A stretch of 64,000 bases of DNA from CAYJAY01 sp964370715. GTDB taxonomy: Bacteria > Bacillota > Clostridia > Oscillospirales > Ruminococcaceae. Below are positions 8,307 to 17,179 of the stretch, in pieces. The notes under the pieces were generated by a model, which was given only the letters and a program-made list of their open reading frames with translations, did no database searches and had not been told where the DNA came from. Within the stretch, counting starts at the first letter, position 1. Each line of letters begins with the position of its first letter. Position numbers and translations under genes: made by a program. The stretch is taken from positions 90,717-154,716 of the forward strand of contig CAYJKJ010000004.1 of the NCBI GenBank assembly GCA_964370715.1, given 5' to 3'.

Positions 8307-8308
8307 TT

Positions 8309-9454
8309 TTAATTTTCAATGTTTTTTCTCCAAGTATACATATTAACAATCTTTACATAACTTTCGATTATCTTAACAACCTTTGACGAAACATTTTCAT
8401 CGGTATAATCAGGAATAGGCGCAACAGGTTCGTTGCCGGTAAACATTCCGACCGATAGTTCAACCGCCGAAATAATATCGTTTTCGCAGATTCCGCCGAC
8501 AATAACGGTCCCTTTATCCAAAACCTCGGGGCGTTCGGTTGAAGTTCTTATCAATACACCGGGGAAATCCAACATAGCGCTTTCTTCCGAAAGAGTGCCG
8601 CTGTCGGACAAAACACAAAACGCATTTTTTTGTAGTTTGTTGTAATCGAAAAATCCAAAAGGTTTGAGGTTTTGAACATTTTTATGAAATTTAAACCCAC
8701 GTTCGGTTATTCTTGCAAGGCTTCTAGGATGGGTTGAATATATAACCGGCATATCATAGCGCTCGGCAACCGCATTAACGGCATTCATAAGGCTGTTGAA
8801 ATTAGCTTCGATATCAACGTTTTCTTCTCTATGTGCCGACACAAGGATATATTTTCCCGGAGCAACACCGACTTTTTCCAAAACATCGCTTTGCTCGATC
8901 TTTTGTTTGTTTTTTTCAAGAACCTCTTTCATCGGAGAACCTGTGACATAAATTCTCTCTTTTTTAAACCCTTCAGATAAAAGATATCTTCTTGAATGTT
9001 CGGTATATGGTAGATTAATGTCGCTGATATGGTCGACAATTCTGCGGTTAGTTTCTTCCGGAACGTTTTCATCAAAACATCTGTTGCCGGCTTCCATGTG
9101 GAAGATAGGTATTTTAAGGCGTTTTGCCGAGATAGCGGCGAGCGCAGAGTTGGTGTCGCCGAGAATTAAGAGCGCATCCGGTTTTTCTTTCGCCATCGTC
9201 TCATAGCTTTTGGCTATTATGTTCCCCATAGTTTCGCCAAGATCTTTGCCAACCGCTTCAAGGAAATAATCGGGTTCACGAAGCTCGAGATCCTCGAAAA
9301 AAACCTTGTTAAGGGTGTAGTCATAGTTTTGGCCGGTATGAACCAAAACTTGATTAAAATATCTGTCTAGGCATTTTATAACCTCCGAAAGTCGTATGAT
9401 TTCGGGGCGAGTTCCTATTATTGTCATAACTTTAAGCGAAGATTTATGCGCCAT
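8309..9454 (-). CDS. capG: UDP-HexNAc 2-epimerase of UDP-L-FucNAc synthesis (CapG/WbjD-like)
   Basis: This 381-residue protein belongs to the WecB-type 2-epimerase fold. Visible motifs are GTRPEIIRLSEVI near the N terminus, LGDTNSALAA, the catalytic region HMEAGNRCFDENVPEETNRR, VSAHREENVD, and the UDP-binding segment VLSDSGTLSEESAMLDFP. Within the CapE-CapF-CapG set it would epimerise C2 of UDP-2-acetamido-2,6-dideoxy-L-talose to give UDP-L-FucNAc. It is the third gene of the set, 27 bases after capF, and completes the pathway. The general GlcNAc/ManNAc 2-epimerase role is possible but less likely in this context. Confidence 0.85.
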   Translation of the reverse strand: MAHKSSLKVMTIIGTRPEIIRLSEVIKCLDRYFNQVLVHTGQNYDYTLNKVFFEDLELREPDYFLEAVGKDLGETMGNIIAKSYETMAKEKPDALLILGDTNSALAAISAKRLKIPIFHMEAGNRCFDENVPEETNRRIVDHISDINLPYTEHSRRYLLSEGFKKERIYVTGSPMKEVLEKNKQKIEQSDVLEKVGVAPGKYILVSAHREENVDIEANFNSLMNAVNAVAERYDMPVIYSTHPRSLARITERGFKFHKNVQNLKPFGFFDYNKLQKNAFCVLSDSGTLSEESAMLDFPGVLIRTSTERPEVLDKGTVIVGGICENDIISAVELSVGMFTGNEPVAPIPDYTDENVSSKVVKIIESYVKIVNMYTWRKNIEN

Positions 9455-9481
9455 ATGAAAATTTACCTTTCTGTGTGTTGT

Positions 9482-10600
9482 TTATACTTCTAGGAAATAT
9501 GTGTCGGGATTGCTTTGGTCGAATATTTCGTTGGCCCATATAACCAAAACCAACTCTTTGTCGTTTGATATATTGGTTATTGAATGGGTGTAGCCCGCCG
9601 GTATGTCTATCATCTCGAGTTTTCTTTCCGAAACGTTAAACTGAACTTCGGTGTCGTCGTCTACTCTACGAAATTTAACCAGAGCCTCTCCTTTGACAAC
9701 AAGGAATTTTTCAACCTTTGTGTGGTGCCAATGGTTGCCCCTCGTTATTCCGGGAGCCGTTGTCGAAACGGAAAACTGCCCTATATCGCTGTTCTTGAAA
9801 AATTCAGCAAACACACCTCGTTGATCCCCCTTCATATCTAGGGGATATGTGAAGCTGTCTAAAGGCAGAAAACTAAGATATGTTGAATATAACGCTTTGT
9901 CTAAACCATCTTTAAAGCTTGGCATTATAAGGCTTTTTTTGCAATTATGAAAATCATATATAGTTTGAGCTATGCCCGAAAGGGTTCTTTTATATGTTGT
10001 TGGCAAAACTATATATCCGTCACTATCTTTTTCAACTTCATTTGAAAAAGACTGTTTTATCAGTTTTAAAAGATCATCGATATAGATAAGGTGCATAATT
10101 CTTTCGGGATCGTTAACTTGTATATCAAGGTCATGTGCAATGTTGTTGCAAAACGTTGCAACTGCGCTGTTATAGTTTGGGCGGCTCCATTTTCCAAAGA
10201 CATTTGGAAGCTTAAAAACAAACACCGGAACATCGTTGTTTTTGCCATACGCAAAAACCGAGGTTTCTGCATCTCGTTTGCTTTTGCCATATGGGTTGTC
10301 GAGATCGGATTGTATCGATGAAGTTATCAAAAGCGGAACTTTTTGTTCTCTTTTTTCGAGCATAGACACGACAAACTCTGTGAAATTTGCGTTGCCGGTT
10401 TTAAATTCATCCTCTGTTTTGGGGCGGTTAACCCCGGCGAGGTGAACAACAAAATCGCAACATTTAAGATATTCACAAAGTAGCGTTTCGGGGGTGTCGA
10501 TATCCACTTCAAAAAGCTGATAAGTTTCTTTTTCTCTTGAAAGTTCCGCGACAAGATTGCGCCCAATAAATCCTTTTGCGCCGGTTATCAAGATTTTCAT
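9482..10600 (-). CDS. capF: CapF/WbjC: bifunctional SDR reductase with C-terminal cupin
   Basis: This 372-residue protein has two domains. The first ~245 residues are an extended SDR with KILITGAKGFIGRNLV and the YxxxK pair in NPYGKSKRDAE. The C-terminal ~115 residues are a cupin with the zinc-ligand segment GNHWHHTKVEKFLVVKG. CapF converts the CapE product by C3 epimerisation in the cupin and NADPH-dependent C4 reduction in the SDR, giving UDP-2-acetamido-2,6-dideoxy-L-talose. Its start codon abuts the capE stop (one-base overlap at 10600). Length and order match the known sets. Confidence 0.9.
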   Translation of the reverse strand: MKILITGAKGFIGRNLVAELSREKETYQLFEVDIDTPETLLCEYLKCCDFVVHLAGVNRPKTEDEFKTGNANFTEFVVSMLEKREQKVPLLITSSIQSDLDNPYGKSKRDAETSVFAYGKNNDVPVFVFKLPNVFGKWSRPNYNSAVATFCNNIAHDLDIQVNDPERIMHLIYIDDLLKLIKQSFSNEVEKDSDGYIVLPTTYKRTLSGIAQTIYDFHNCKKSLIMPSFKDGLDKALYSTYLSFLPLDSFTYPLDMKGDQRGVFAEFFKNSDIGQFSVSTTAPGITRGNHWHHTKVEKFLVVKGEALVKFRRVDDDTEVQFNVSERKLEMIDIPAGYTHSITNISNDKELVLVIWANEIFDQSNPDTYFLEV

Positions 10601-11673
10601 TAAACCAAACCCTCTTCGTTTGAATCGCTTTTTTCAAGCTGGGCTTTGATATACGGAAGATCAAGCAAAAGTTTTTTGATGCCGTCGATGTCTAAAAGTT
10701 CGCCGTTTGAGGTGTAGTCTTCCATAAGGCTGACTTCATCGTTGCCCGAAACGGTGTATTTAGCATAGTTTAGGTCACGGGTGTCGTTGGGTATGCGATA
10801 GAAATCGTCTATCTTTTGAGCGCCCAACAGCTCCTCACGGGATATGAGCGTTTCATGTTTCTTTTCGCCGTGGCGAGTGCCGATAACGTTAACGTTTGAT
10901 TTATTGCCGAAGAGTTCGTTGACTGCTTGCGCTAGATCTTTAACGGTGGAGGCGGGGGCGATGGGGATAAACGTGTCGCCTTGGCTTCCGTTTAAAAATG
11001 CATACAACACAAGGTCGACCGCCTCGTCGAGCGACATTAAAAATCTTGTCATGTCGGGATCGGTAACCGTTAGATCAAGACCTGCTTTAATTTGGTTTAC
11101 AAACAAAGGAATAACAGAACCGCGCGAAGCCATAACGTTTCCGTATCTTGTTATGTTGAAAACAGTTCCGCTGTCGCCAACGCTTCTGGCATATGCTCGA
11201 ACAACCTTTTCCGCCATCGATTTTGAAATACCCATAGCGTTTATAGGATAAACCGCTTTGTCGGTCGACAAAAGAACAAATCTTTTAACGCCGTTTTTAA
11301 AGGCGGCTTTGATTGCGTTTTCCGTTCCGCAAACGTTGGTTCGAACAGCTTCCATTGGATAGAATTCGCAGGAAGGAACCTGTTTTAATGCAGCGGCATG
11401 GAACACGTAATCGACGCCATGCATAGCGGTGTCGAGGCTTTCATAATCTCTGACATCCCCGATATAAAATTTAACTTTTTCGTTTTTAAGTTTTGTTCGC
11501 ATATCGTCTTGCTTTTTTTCGTCTCTTGAAAAAATCCTAATCTCTTTAAGACCGGAGTTCAAAAAACGACGAAGAACGGCGTTGCCAAAAGAACCTGTTC
11601 CCCCTGTAATAAGTAGCGTTTTCCCATCAAAATCATCGCTAACTCGTTTCAAAAATAAATTGTCTTGCGACAT
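10600..11673 (-). CDS. capE: CapE/WbjB: UDP-GlcNAc 4,6-dehydratase/5-epimerase
   Basis: This 357-residue soluble SDR enzyme has the NAD(P) motif TGGTGSFGNAVL, FHAAALKQVPSCEFYPMEA, and the active-site stretch STDKAVYPINAMGISK. There the usual catalytic Tyr is replaced by Met (MGISK), as in CapE and FlaA1. It performs the first step from UDP-GlcNAc toward UDP-L-FucNAc. It is a soluble protein, unlike the membrane dehydratase at 14219-16087 in the same cluster. It is followed directly by capF and capG. Family assignment is secure. Confidence 0.9.
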   Translation of the reverse strand: MSQDNLFLKRVSDDFDGKTLLITGGTGSFGNAVLRRFLNSGLKEIRIFSRDEKKQDDMRTKLKNEKVKFYIGDVRDYESLDTAMHGVDYVFHAAALKQVPSCEFYPMEAVRTNVCGTENAIKAAFKNGVKRFVLLSTDKAVYPINAMGISKSMAEKVVRAYARSVGDSGTVFNITRYGNVMASRGSVIPLFVNQIKAGLDLTVTDPDMTRFLMSLDEAVDLVLYAFLNGSQGDTFIPIAPASTVKDLAQAVNELFGNKSNVNVIGTRHGEKKHETLISREELLGAQKIDDFYRIPNDTRDLNYAKYTVSGNDEVSLMEDYTSNGELLDIDGIKKLLLDLPYIKAQLEKSDSNEEGLV

Positions 11674-11722
11674 ACTCTATACCCCAACTTTCAATAAAAT
11701 ATCTATATATTATTTTTTAAAC

Positions 11723-12298
11723 TTAAATTAATGCATCTTTAGTTTTTAAAATCTCAGCAGCTTGCTGAAAACTTGGCTGGTTTTTATCCTTTTCCGAAAG
11801 AAGAGGCTCGATGTTGGTTGTTGGCCAATCGATACCGATATCGGGATCATCGTATTTTATTCCAAGTTCATCCCCGGCGTCATATAGCCTTGTGCATTTA
11901 TAAACAAACTCGGCTTCGTCGGAAAGCACCATAAATCCATGTGCAAACCCTTCGGGGATATAAAATTGGCGGTTGTTTTTTTCCGAAAGAATTGTCGAGG
12001 TCCATTTGCCAAAAGTGTCGCTGTTTTTTCGCATATCAACAGCAACGTCATACACTTCGCCTTTTATGACACGCACCAGCTTGCCTTGCGGATTGTTAAC
12101 TTGCATATGAAGCCCTCGGAGAACACCTTTTTTCGATTTTGATTGATTGTCTTGAACAAACGTTACATCAAGCCCGTTGTCAACAAAATCTTTCTGGTTA
12201 TATGTTTCCATAAAATAACCTCTGTCGTCGCCAAGCTTAACAGGTTCAATTGTCATAACCCCGTCTATAAATGTTTTTGAAAATTTAAACTTTCCCAT
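11723..12298 (-). CDS. rfbC: dTDP-4-dehydrorhamnose 3,5-epimerase
   Basis: This 191-residue cupin matches RfbC/RmlC in full length. It has DDRGYFMETYNQKDF, FVQDNQSKSKKGVLRGLHMQ with the catalytic His, VYDVAVDMRKNSDTFGKW and the FYIPEGFAHGFMVLSD strand pair. It isomerises dTDP-4-keto-6-deoxyglucose at C3 and C5 in dTDP-L-rhamnose synthesis. No rfbA, rfbB or rfbD is present in this window, so either those genes are elsewhere or this copy acts on another 4-keto-6-deoxy sugar. It sits between capE and the sugar-phosphate transferase. Confidence 0.85.
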   Translation of the reverse strand: MGKFKFSKTFIDGVMTIEPVKLGDDRGYFMETYNQKDFVDNGLDVTFVQDNQSKSKKGVLRGLHMQVNNPQGKLVRVIKGEVYDVAVDMRKNSDTFGKWTSTILSEKNNRQFYIPEGFAHGFMVLSDEAEFVYKCTRLYDAGDELGIKYDDPDIGIDWPTTNIEPLLSEKDKNQPSFQQAAEILKTKDALI

Positions 12299-12318
12299 AT
12301 CGTCCTCGTTAAAAATAG

Positions 12319-13002
12319 TTATTTTATAACCGCCAAGACCGTTGTTAACAAAACTTTTATATCGCCGAAAAAACTAAAGTTTTCGATATATTTCAAGTTG
12401 AGTTTCATCTTTTGCGGTAGTATTTTCTTAATGTATATCTCGTCGGGGTTTTGCGCTCCCTCTAAAAGCTCCGCTTCGTCTATAAAATCTATGCTCGCAG
12501 GGGAGGTCACCCCCGCCGGCAAAAGAAGCGTCGCTTTCATCTCGTCGGTGTAGCATTCAACATATTTCATAACCTCGGGTCTTGTTCCGACAAACGACAT
12601 ATCCCCGATGAAAATATTGATTATCTGCGGAAACTCATCTATTCGATATTTCCTTAAAAAAGCGCCTACCGAAGTTATTCTGCTGTCATCACGAAGCGTC
12701 ACAAGCGGGCCTTTGCTTTCGGCGTTTTGAACCATCGAGCGAAATTTGAATATCCCAAAAAGCTTCATGTTGGTGGTAACCCTTTGTTGCCGAAAGAAAA
12801 CAGGGCCTTTTGAATTGAGTTTTATTACAATCGCAATAACTATAAACAGTGGGCTTAAAACTATCAAAAGAACAAGCGACATAACGATATCAAAAATTCG
12901 TTTTAGCAAAAGAGAAACTTTTCTTTTGTTAAGGATGTTAAGATAATGTTCAACGCTTTCGGTTTGCATCTCTTTTGGAAGCTGTTCAAACGTCGATATC
13001 AT
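12319..13002 (-). CDS. Polyprenol-phosphate sugar-1-phosphate transferase, monotopic PGT (PglC/WcaJ type)
   Basis: This 227-residue enzyme carries the single re-entrant membrane helix (FDIVMSLVLLIVLSPLFIVI). The bacterial sugar transferase core follows: GPVFFRQQRV, FGIFKFRSMV, LRKYRIDEFPQIINIFIGDM, FVGTRPE, and the C-terminal VTSPASIDF. It should transfer a phospho-sugar from a UDP-sugar to undecaprenyl phosphate, starting lipid-linked glycan assembly. The usual FVGPRPE is FVGTRPE here. The size fits the short PglC-like class. The gene overlaps the upstream aminotransferase by four bases (ATGA), so the two are translationally coupled and the product sugar is probably the aminosugar. Confidence 0.85.
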   Translation of the reverse strand: MISTFEQLPKEMQTESVEHYLNILNKRKVSLLLKRIFDIVMSLVLLIVLSPLFIVIAIVIKLNSKGPVFFRQQRVTTNMKLFGIFKFRSMVQNAESKGPLVTLRDDSRITSVGAFLRKYRIDEFPQIINIFIGDMSFVGTRPEVMKYVECYTDEMKATLLLPAGVTSPASIDFIDEAELLEGAQNPDEIYIKKILPQKMKLNLKYIENFSFFGDIKVLLTTVLAVIK

Positions 13003-14201
13003 TTGCCTTCCTCCAATATCTTCAAAAGAGTGTCGGCAACATAAACTGCATCTTGATCGGTCATTCTGCTGTTAAGAGGCAACGTTATCTCGTTTTGGTA
13101 AAGATTGAAAGCATTTTGATAGTGCTTGATATCGTCGCTCATGTTTTTATAAGCGGTCATTAGCGGCAACGGTTTAAAATGGACGTTTGCCGCAACGCCG
13201 TGTTCGGCAAGCTTTGTTATAACATCGTTTCGTTTTTGCTCCGAAAATCCGTTTAACCTTGTTATATAAAGATGATAGTTTCCAACGAAATGTTGGCCGT
13301 TTTGCGAAAGAACCGAGATGTTTTTACCTAACAGCTTGCTGTTGTAGATTTCGGTTAGTTGTTTTCTGCGCTCGGTCATCTCGTCGTATCTTTGAAGTTG
13401 CGCACGACCTATCGAAGCTAGAATATCGGTCATGTTGCATTTATACCCCGGAAGGATTATATCATATTCCCAAGCACCGAGTTTAGTTTTTGCAAAAGCA
13501 TCTTTGTTTTGCCCGTGAAGCGAATACAACATAAATTGATTGTATATCTCGTCTGTGGTTATGTTTCCTATATCGGAAAAGCAGACCGCTCCGCCCTCTG
13601 CCGTCGTTAGGTTTTTAACGGCGTGGAACGAGAAACAAGCAAAATCGGAACAGTTTGCAACATTTTTTCCTTTGTATTTTGCGCCAAAAGAATGGGCGCA
13701 ATCTCCGATAAGCGCTATTCTTGAAAGCTGTTGTTGCATCTCGCTTGTCGGATTAAAAAGCGGTTTTGCTTGCTCGATAGCTTGGTATATCCCGTCGTAG
13801 TCGACCGGAACTCCGGCAAAATCAACGCAGATTATAGCTTTTGTTTTTTCAGTTATAGCTTTTTTTATCTCTTCTACCGATATATGCGGCCGGCTTTGCT
13901 CGCTGTCTACAAAGACGGGCGTTGCGCCAACATGACAAACAACGCTAGCAGAGGAGGTGTAGGTGTAGGCCGGAACGATAACTTCGTCGCCCTGTTTCAC
14001 CCCAAGAATACGAAGCGAAAGTTCAAGAGCCGCCGTAGCGGAATTTAAACAAGCGGTTTTTTTTGCATCGCAATATTCCGATATCTCTTGTTCAAAAAGC
14101 TTAGTTTTAGGGCCTGTCGTTATCCAACCCGACAGAATTGCTTCCGACGCTAGATTAGCCTCAAGTTCGGTCATGTCGGGGGGAGAAAACGGAATTTTCA
14201 T
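12999..14201 (-). CDS. DegT/DnrJ/EryC1 sugar aminotransferase (PglE-like)
   Basis: This 400-residue PLP enzyme of the DegT family has VPAYTYTSSASVVCHVGATP, IGDCAHSFGAKYKGK, the internal-aldimine lysine in FSFHAVKNLTTAEGGAV, and GYKCNMTDILASIGRAQLQR. It would aminate a UDP-4-keto-6-deoxy sugar at C4. The membrane 4,6-dehydratase directly upstream supplies such a substrate, and the sugar transferase downstream would use the product. Together these match the bacillosamine-type route, but no PglD-type acetyltransferase is visible in the window. Confidence 0.88.
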   Translation of the reverse strand: MKIPFSPPDMTELEANLASEAILSGWITTGPKTKLFEQEISEYCDAKKTACLNSATAALELSLRILGVKQGDEVIVPAYTYTSSASVVCHVGATPVFVDSEQSRPHISVEEIKKAITEKTKAIICVDFAGVPVDYDGIYQAIEQAKPLFNPTSEMQQQLSRIALIGDCAHSFGAKYKGKNVANCSDFACFSFHAVKNLTTAEGGAVCFSDIGNITTDEIYNQFMLYSLHGQNKDAFAKTKLGAWEYDIILPGYKCNMTDILASIGRAQLQRYDEMTERRKQLTEIYNSKLLGKNISVLSQNGQHFVGNYHLYITRLNGFSEQKRNDVITKLAEHGVAANVHFKPLPLMTAYKNMSDDIKHYQNAFNLYQNEITLPLNSRMTDQDAVYVADTLLKILEEGK

Positions 14202-14218
14202 TTAAATGCTCCAATGCT

Positions 14219-16087
14219 CTAGTTTTGTTGTTCCGGTTGAGTTTTTTGGAAGGTTGGAACCATATCGATTACCGTGTCGATAACTGTTTGGGTTTCGTTT
14301 TTATATGCAATTTCTTTGAGGCTAAGAAGCCTTTCAAAGAATGTTTCTTTGTTTATTTCCGAAAGGTTCCCTATAAAAATCTTGTTGTTGGAGGTGTCGG
14401 TTAATCCTTCTTCACTTAAAAGCAGTTCTTCATAAAGCTTTTCGCCGGGGCGAAGGCCGGTGAAAACTATCTCGATATCACGATAGGGGATAAATCCGGC
14501 AAGGCGGATTAGGTTTTCCGCAAGATCAAGTATTTTAACGGGTTGTCCCATATCTAAAACAAAGATCTCTCCACCCTTTGCCATTTCGGAAGCTTTAATA
14601 ACAAGGTTAACCGCTTCTGAAATCGTCATGAAGTATCGAACGATGTCGGGGTGGGTTATAGTGACAGGGCCGCCAACAGAAATCTGCTCTTTGAAAAGCG
14701 GAATAACAGAGCCGTTTGAACCTAAAACGTTTCCAAATCGAACCGCCGCAAATTTGGTTTTGCTTTGTTTATGCATCGCTTGGATAACCATCTCTCCGAT
14801 TCTTTTGGTAGCGCCCATTATGCTAGTTGGGTTAACCGCTTTGTCGGTAGAGATTAAAACAAACGTCTCGACGCCGTATTTATCGGCAGAAACCGCAAGA
14901 TTGTATGTTCCGCAAACGTTGTTTTTAACCGCTTCTTCGGGGCTTATCTCCATCAAAGGAACGTGTTTATGCGCCGCCGCATGGAATATTGTGTTGGGGC
15001 GTTCCTTGTCGATTATCGCATCCATCTTTTTGCTGTCACGAACCGAGGCTATCAAAACCTCGATAGAAGCATCAACACCTTTTAAAAGCTTTAGTTTTTG
15101 CTCCGTTTCGTAGGTGGTGTTTTCGTAGATATCAACTATTATAAGCTTTTTGGGGGAACTTAGCGCAACTTGCCTGCAAAGCTCCGAACCAATCGAACCG
15201 CCGCCGCCCGTAACCATAACGACTTTATCTTTAATGTTTTCAAAAACAGAATTTTCAAGCTCAATTTCATCTCGCCCTAAAAGGTCCTCAACTCGAACGT
15301 CACGAACGGTTGCCAGTAGATCTTTTCCGTCGCTTATGAGTTTGCTAATATCGGGCAACAGCCTCATATCGCAGGAGGTTTTGGCACAGATGTTAAGAAT
15401 TCGCCTTTTGTCGGGTTCCGTTGCAGAGGGGATAGCAACAAGAATTGTGTCGATTTCGCAGACCGAAACGAGTTCCGGAATGTTTTTAGTAGAACCCATA
15501 ATCTTGATACCCATGATAGCACGCCCGACTTTTTGAGGGTTGTCGTCGACAGCACAGACGATGTTGTAGTCGGTCGAAACGTCTTTGAAGATTTCATGAA
15601 GCAACGTTGACGCCGCCTCGCCCGCACCAACTACCATAACTCGTTTGCGCATCGAGCCTGAGTTGGTAACCTGGGTGTTTCGTATCATTCGGTATGTCAA
15701 TCTTGAATAGAGTGTTAGCGATGCGGCAAAGAGAGCGGAAACAAGATAGACCGAGATTGGGAGCCTTCTTTCGGTGTATATAAAAGCGGTTATGATAAGA
15801 AAAGCTGCGATTGCGAAAAACGAAGCCATGGCACAACGAAAAAATTCATATATCTCGGCATATCGCCACAAGCTATCATACATCCCCATAACAACATACA
15901 CTATCTCGAAGCAGAGGACAAAGAGAACACAGCTAGAGACAAGGATGCTTAAATAGACATCGAGAGACGTTCTTCCGGCAATCAATATCCATGTTAAAAG
16001 ATACGCCGCCGTCACGCACACTATATCAAGCCCCATCAAAAGAAGTTTTCTGTTTTTTTGGAAAAACCCTTGTTTTTGCATTCTCAT
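14219..16087 (-). CDS. Membrane NDP-sugar 4,6-dehydratase (PglF/WbpM/CapD type)
   Basis: This 622-residue protein has four N-terminal membrane helices (residues ~12-120). A degenerate nucleotide-binding domain (MVVGAGEAASTLLHEIF) follows, then the catalytic SDR with VTGGGGSIGSELCRQ and STDKAVNPTSIMGATKRIGE. As in PglF and WbpM, Met replaces the usual SDR Tyr (MGATK). It converts UDP-GlcNAc to the UDP-4-keto-6-deoxy sugar at the membrane. It is the first gene of the minus-strand cluster and overlaps none. The promoter should lie in 16088-16319. Confidence 0.88.
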   Translation of the reverse strand: MRMQKQGFFQKNRKLLLMGLDIVCVTAAYLLTWILIAGRTSLDVYLSILVSSCVLFVLCFEIVYVVMGMYDSLWRYAEIYEFFRCAMASFFAIAAFLIITAFIYTERRLPISVYLVSALFAASLTLYSRLTYRMIRNTQVTNSGSMRKRVMVVGAGEAASTLLHEIFKDVSTDYNIVCAVDDNPQKVGRAIMGIKIMGSTKNIPELVSVCEIDTILVAIPSATEPDKRRILNICAKTSCDMRLLPDISKLISDGKDLLATVRDVRVEDLLGRDEIELENSVFENIKDKVVMVTGGGGSIGSELCRQVALSSPKKLIIVDIYENTTYETEQKLKLLKGVDASIEVLIASVRDSKKMDAIIDKERPNTIFHAAAHKHVPLMEISPEEAVKNNVCGTYNLAVSADKYGVETFVLISTDKAVNPTSIMGATKRIGEMVIQAMHKQSKTKFAAVRFGNVLGSNGSVIPLFKEQISVGGPVTITHPDIVRYFMTISEAVNLVIKASEMAKGGEIFVLDMGQPVKILDLAENLIRLAGFIPYRDIEIVFTGLRPGEKLYEELLLSEEGLTDTSNNKIFIGNLSEINKETFFERLLSLKEIAYKNETQTVIDTVIDMVPTFQKTQPEQQN

Positions 16088-16319
16088 AATACCAACTCAT
16101 TCAATAATAAAATAAAGACACACATATTTAATATATTTTACATCAATTATTAAAAATAATCAACTAAAAAGCGGAGCGGGGCGAATTAATTTTTAAACTT
16201 TAGAATAATTATTATAAAAAAATCAGATACTATAGATGAAAAAATCATAAAAGATTTAGGCCAAAGGGCGATAAATTTTGGTTTTATATTGATTTTAAAA
16301 GAGAAAGGATTTTTAAACT

Positions 16320-16913
16320 ATGACACTTAAAAAAAGCGAAACATTTAACAACCTAATAAACGCATATGCAGGGGAATGCCAAGCGCACGTCCGTTATCAA
16401 TTTATCTCGTATAACGCAAAAGAAAAAGGGCTTTTTGAACTGCAAAAAGCTATCGATGCAATTGTTATTAATGAATATAACCATGCTAGGATGTATTATT
16501 CCGAAATTCAATCGGCAGATAAGCAGACGATTGAAAACCTTGAGGTTTGCTCGGGTTATCCGTTTAAAGAAAAATGGGATCTTGAAGACAACCTTAAATT
16601 TGCTATGGAAGCCGAAACCGAAGAACATGAAACTATCTATCCGTCGTTCGCAAAAACCGCAAGAAAAGAAGGGTTCGAAGATATTGCAAGATTGTTTGAT
16701 CTTGTTGCTAATGTTGAGGAATGCCATAAAAAGATGTTTAAGATTCTTCATAAACAACTAGTCGACGGAACGATGTATAAACGAACAAAAGCCGTTAAAT
16801 GGAAATGTAGTCTATGTGGTCATGAAGGGGTTTCAAAACAAGCTTGGGAAACCTGCCCGCTTTGTTGCGCTCCGCAAGGGAATGTTATGCTTAACATTGA
16901 TGACAATGCTTAA
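16320..16913 (+). CDS. Rubrerythrin
   Basis: This 197-residue protein has a four-helix di-iron domain followed by a rubredoxin-like zinc/iron knuckle. Iron-ligand segments are visible: AGECQAHVRYQF, NEYNHARMYY (ExxH), EAETEEHETIYP and NVEECHKKMF. The C-terminal centre is CSLCGHEG...CPLCCAPQG. Rubrerythrins reduce hydrogen peroxide in the cytosol of anaerobes using NAD(P)H through rubredoxin or a reductase. The ribosome site is AGAAAGGA, ten bases before the ATG. It is monocistronic, with a terminator 38 bases after the stop. Its presence supports an anaerobic host. Confidence 0.92.
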   Translation: MTLKKSETFNNLINAYAGECQAHVRYQFISYNAKEKGLFELQKAIDAIVINEYNHARMYYSEIQSADKQTIENLEVCSGYPFKEKWDLEDNLKFAMEAETEEHETIYPSFAKTARKEGFEDIARLFDLVANVEECHKKMFKILHKQLVDGTMYKRTKAVKWKCSLCGHEGVSKQAWETCPLCCAPQGNVMLNIDDNA

Positions 16914-16950
16914 AAAACAAAGGAATTTCGAACAATAGTTAAAGCGCAAA

Positions 16951-16987
16951 AAACAGGGGTCGACCATTAAGGTTAACCCCTGTTTTT
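16951..16987 (+). terminator. Terminator of the rubrerythrin gene
   Basis: The arms aaacaggggt and acccctgttt, reinforced by an inner acc/ggt pair, form a stable hairpin followed by a T run. Confidence 0.85.
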
Positions 16988-17074
16988 ATATAATATTTGT
17001 TCCAAATATTATATAAAAAATTTCCGTGTGGCTTATGCCACGGCGTTTAAAAATCTAAATGCGCATCTGCCTCG

Positions 17075-17159
17075 ATTTTTAGAAATACTACGGTTTTTGC
17101 GCTGTAGCGCAAAATGGCGAGCGACTGCTCGACAAGTAGTATTTCCAATATCTCCGCCG
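17075..17159 (-). repeat. Dispersed three-stem repeat, family 1 (single copy)
   Basis: Read on the minus strand this 85-bp stretch matches the units at 32286-32367 and 32407-32488 with only small differences. An outer stem (gaaatactac / gtagtatttc) encloses two inner hairpins (cgagc...gctcg and ttttgcgct...agcgcaaaa). The loop bases differ from the 32-kb copies while the arms are kept. It lies downstream of the VTT-domain gene, between two convergent transcripts. Confidence 0.85.
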
Positions 17160-17179
17160 ACAGGCAAAGATTATTTATT

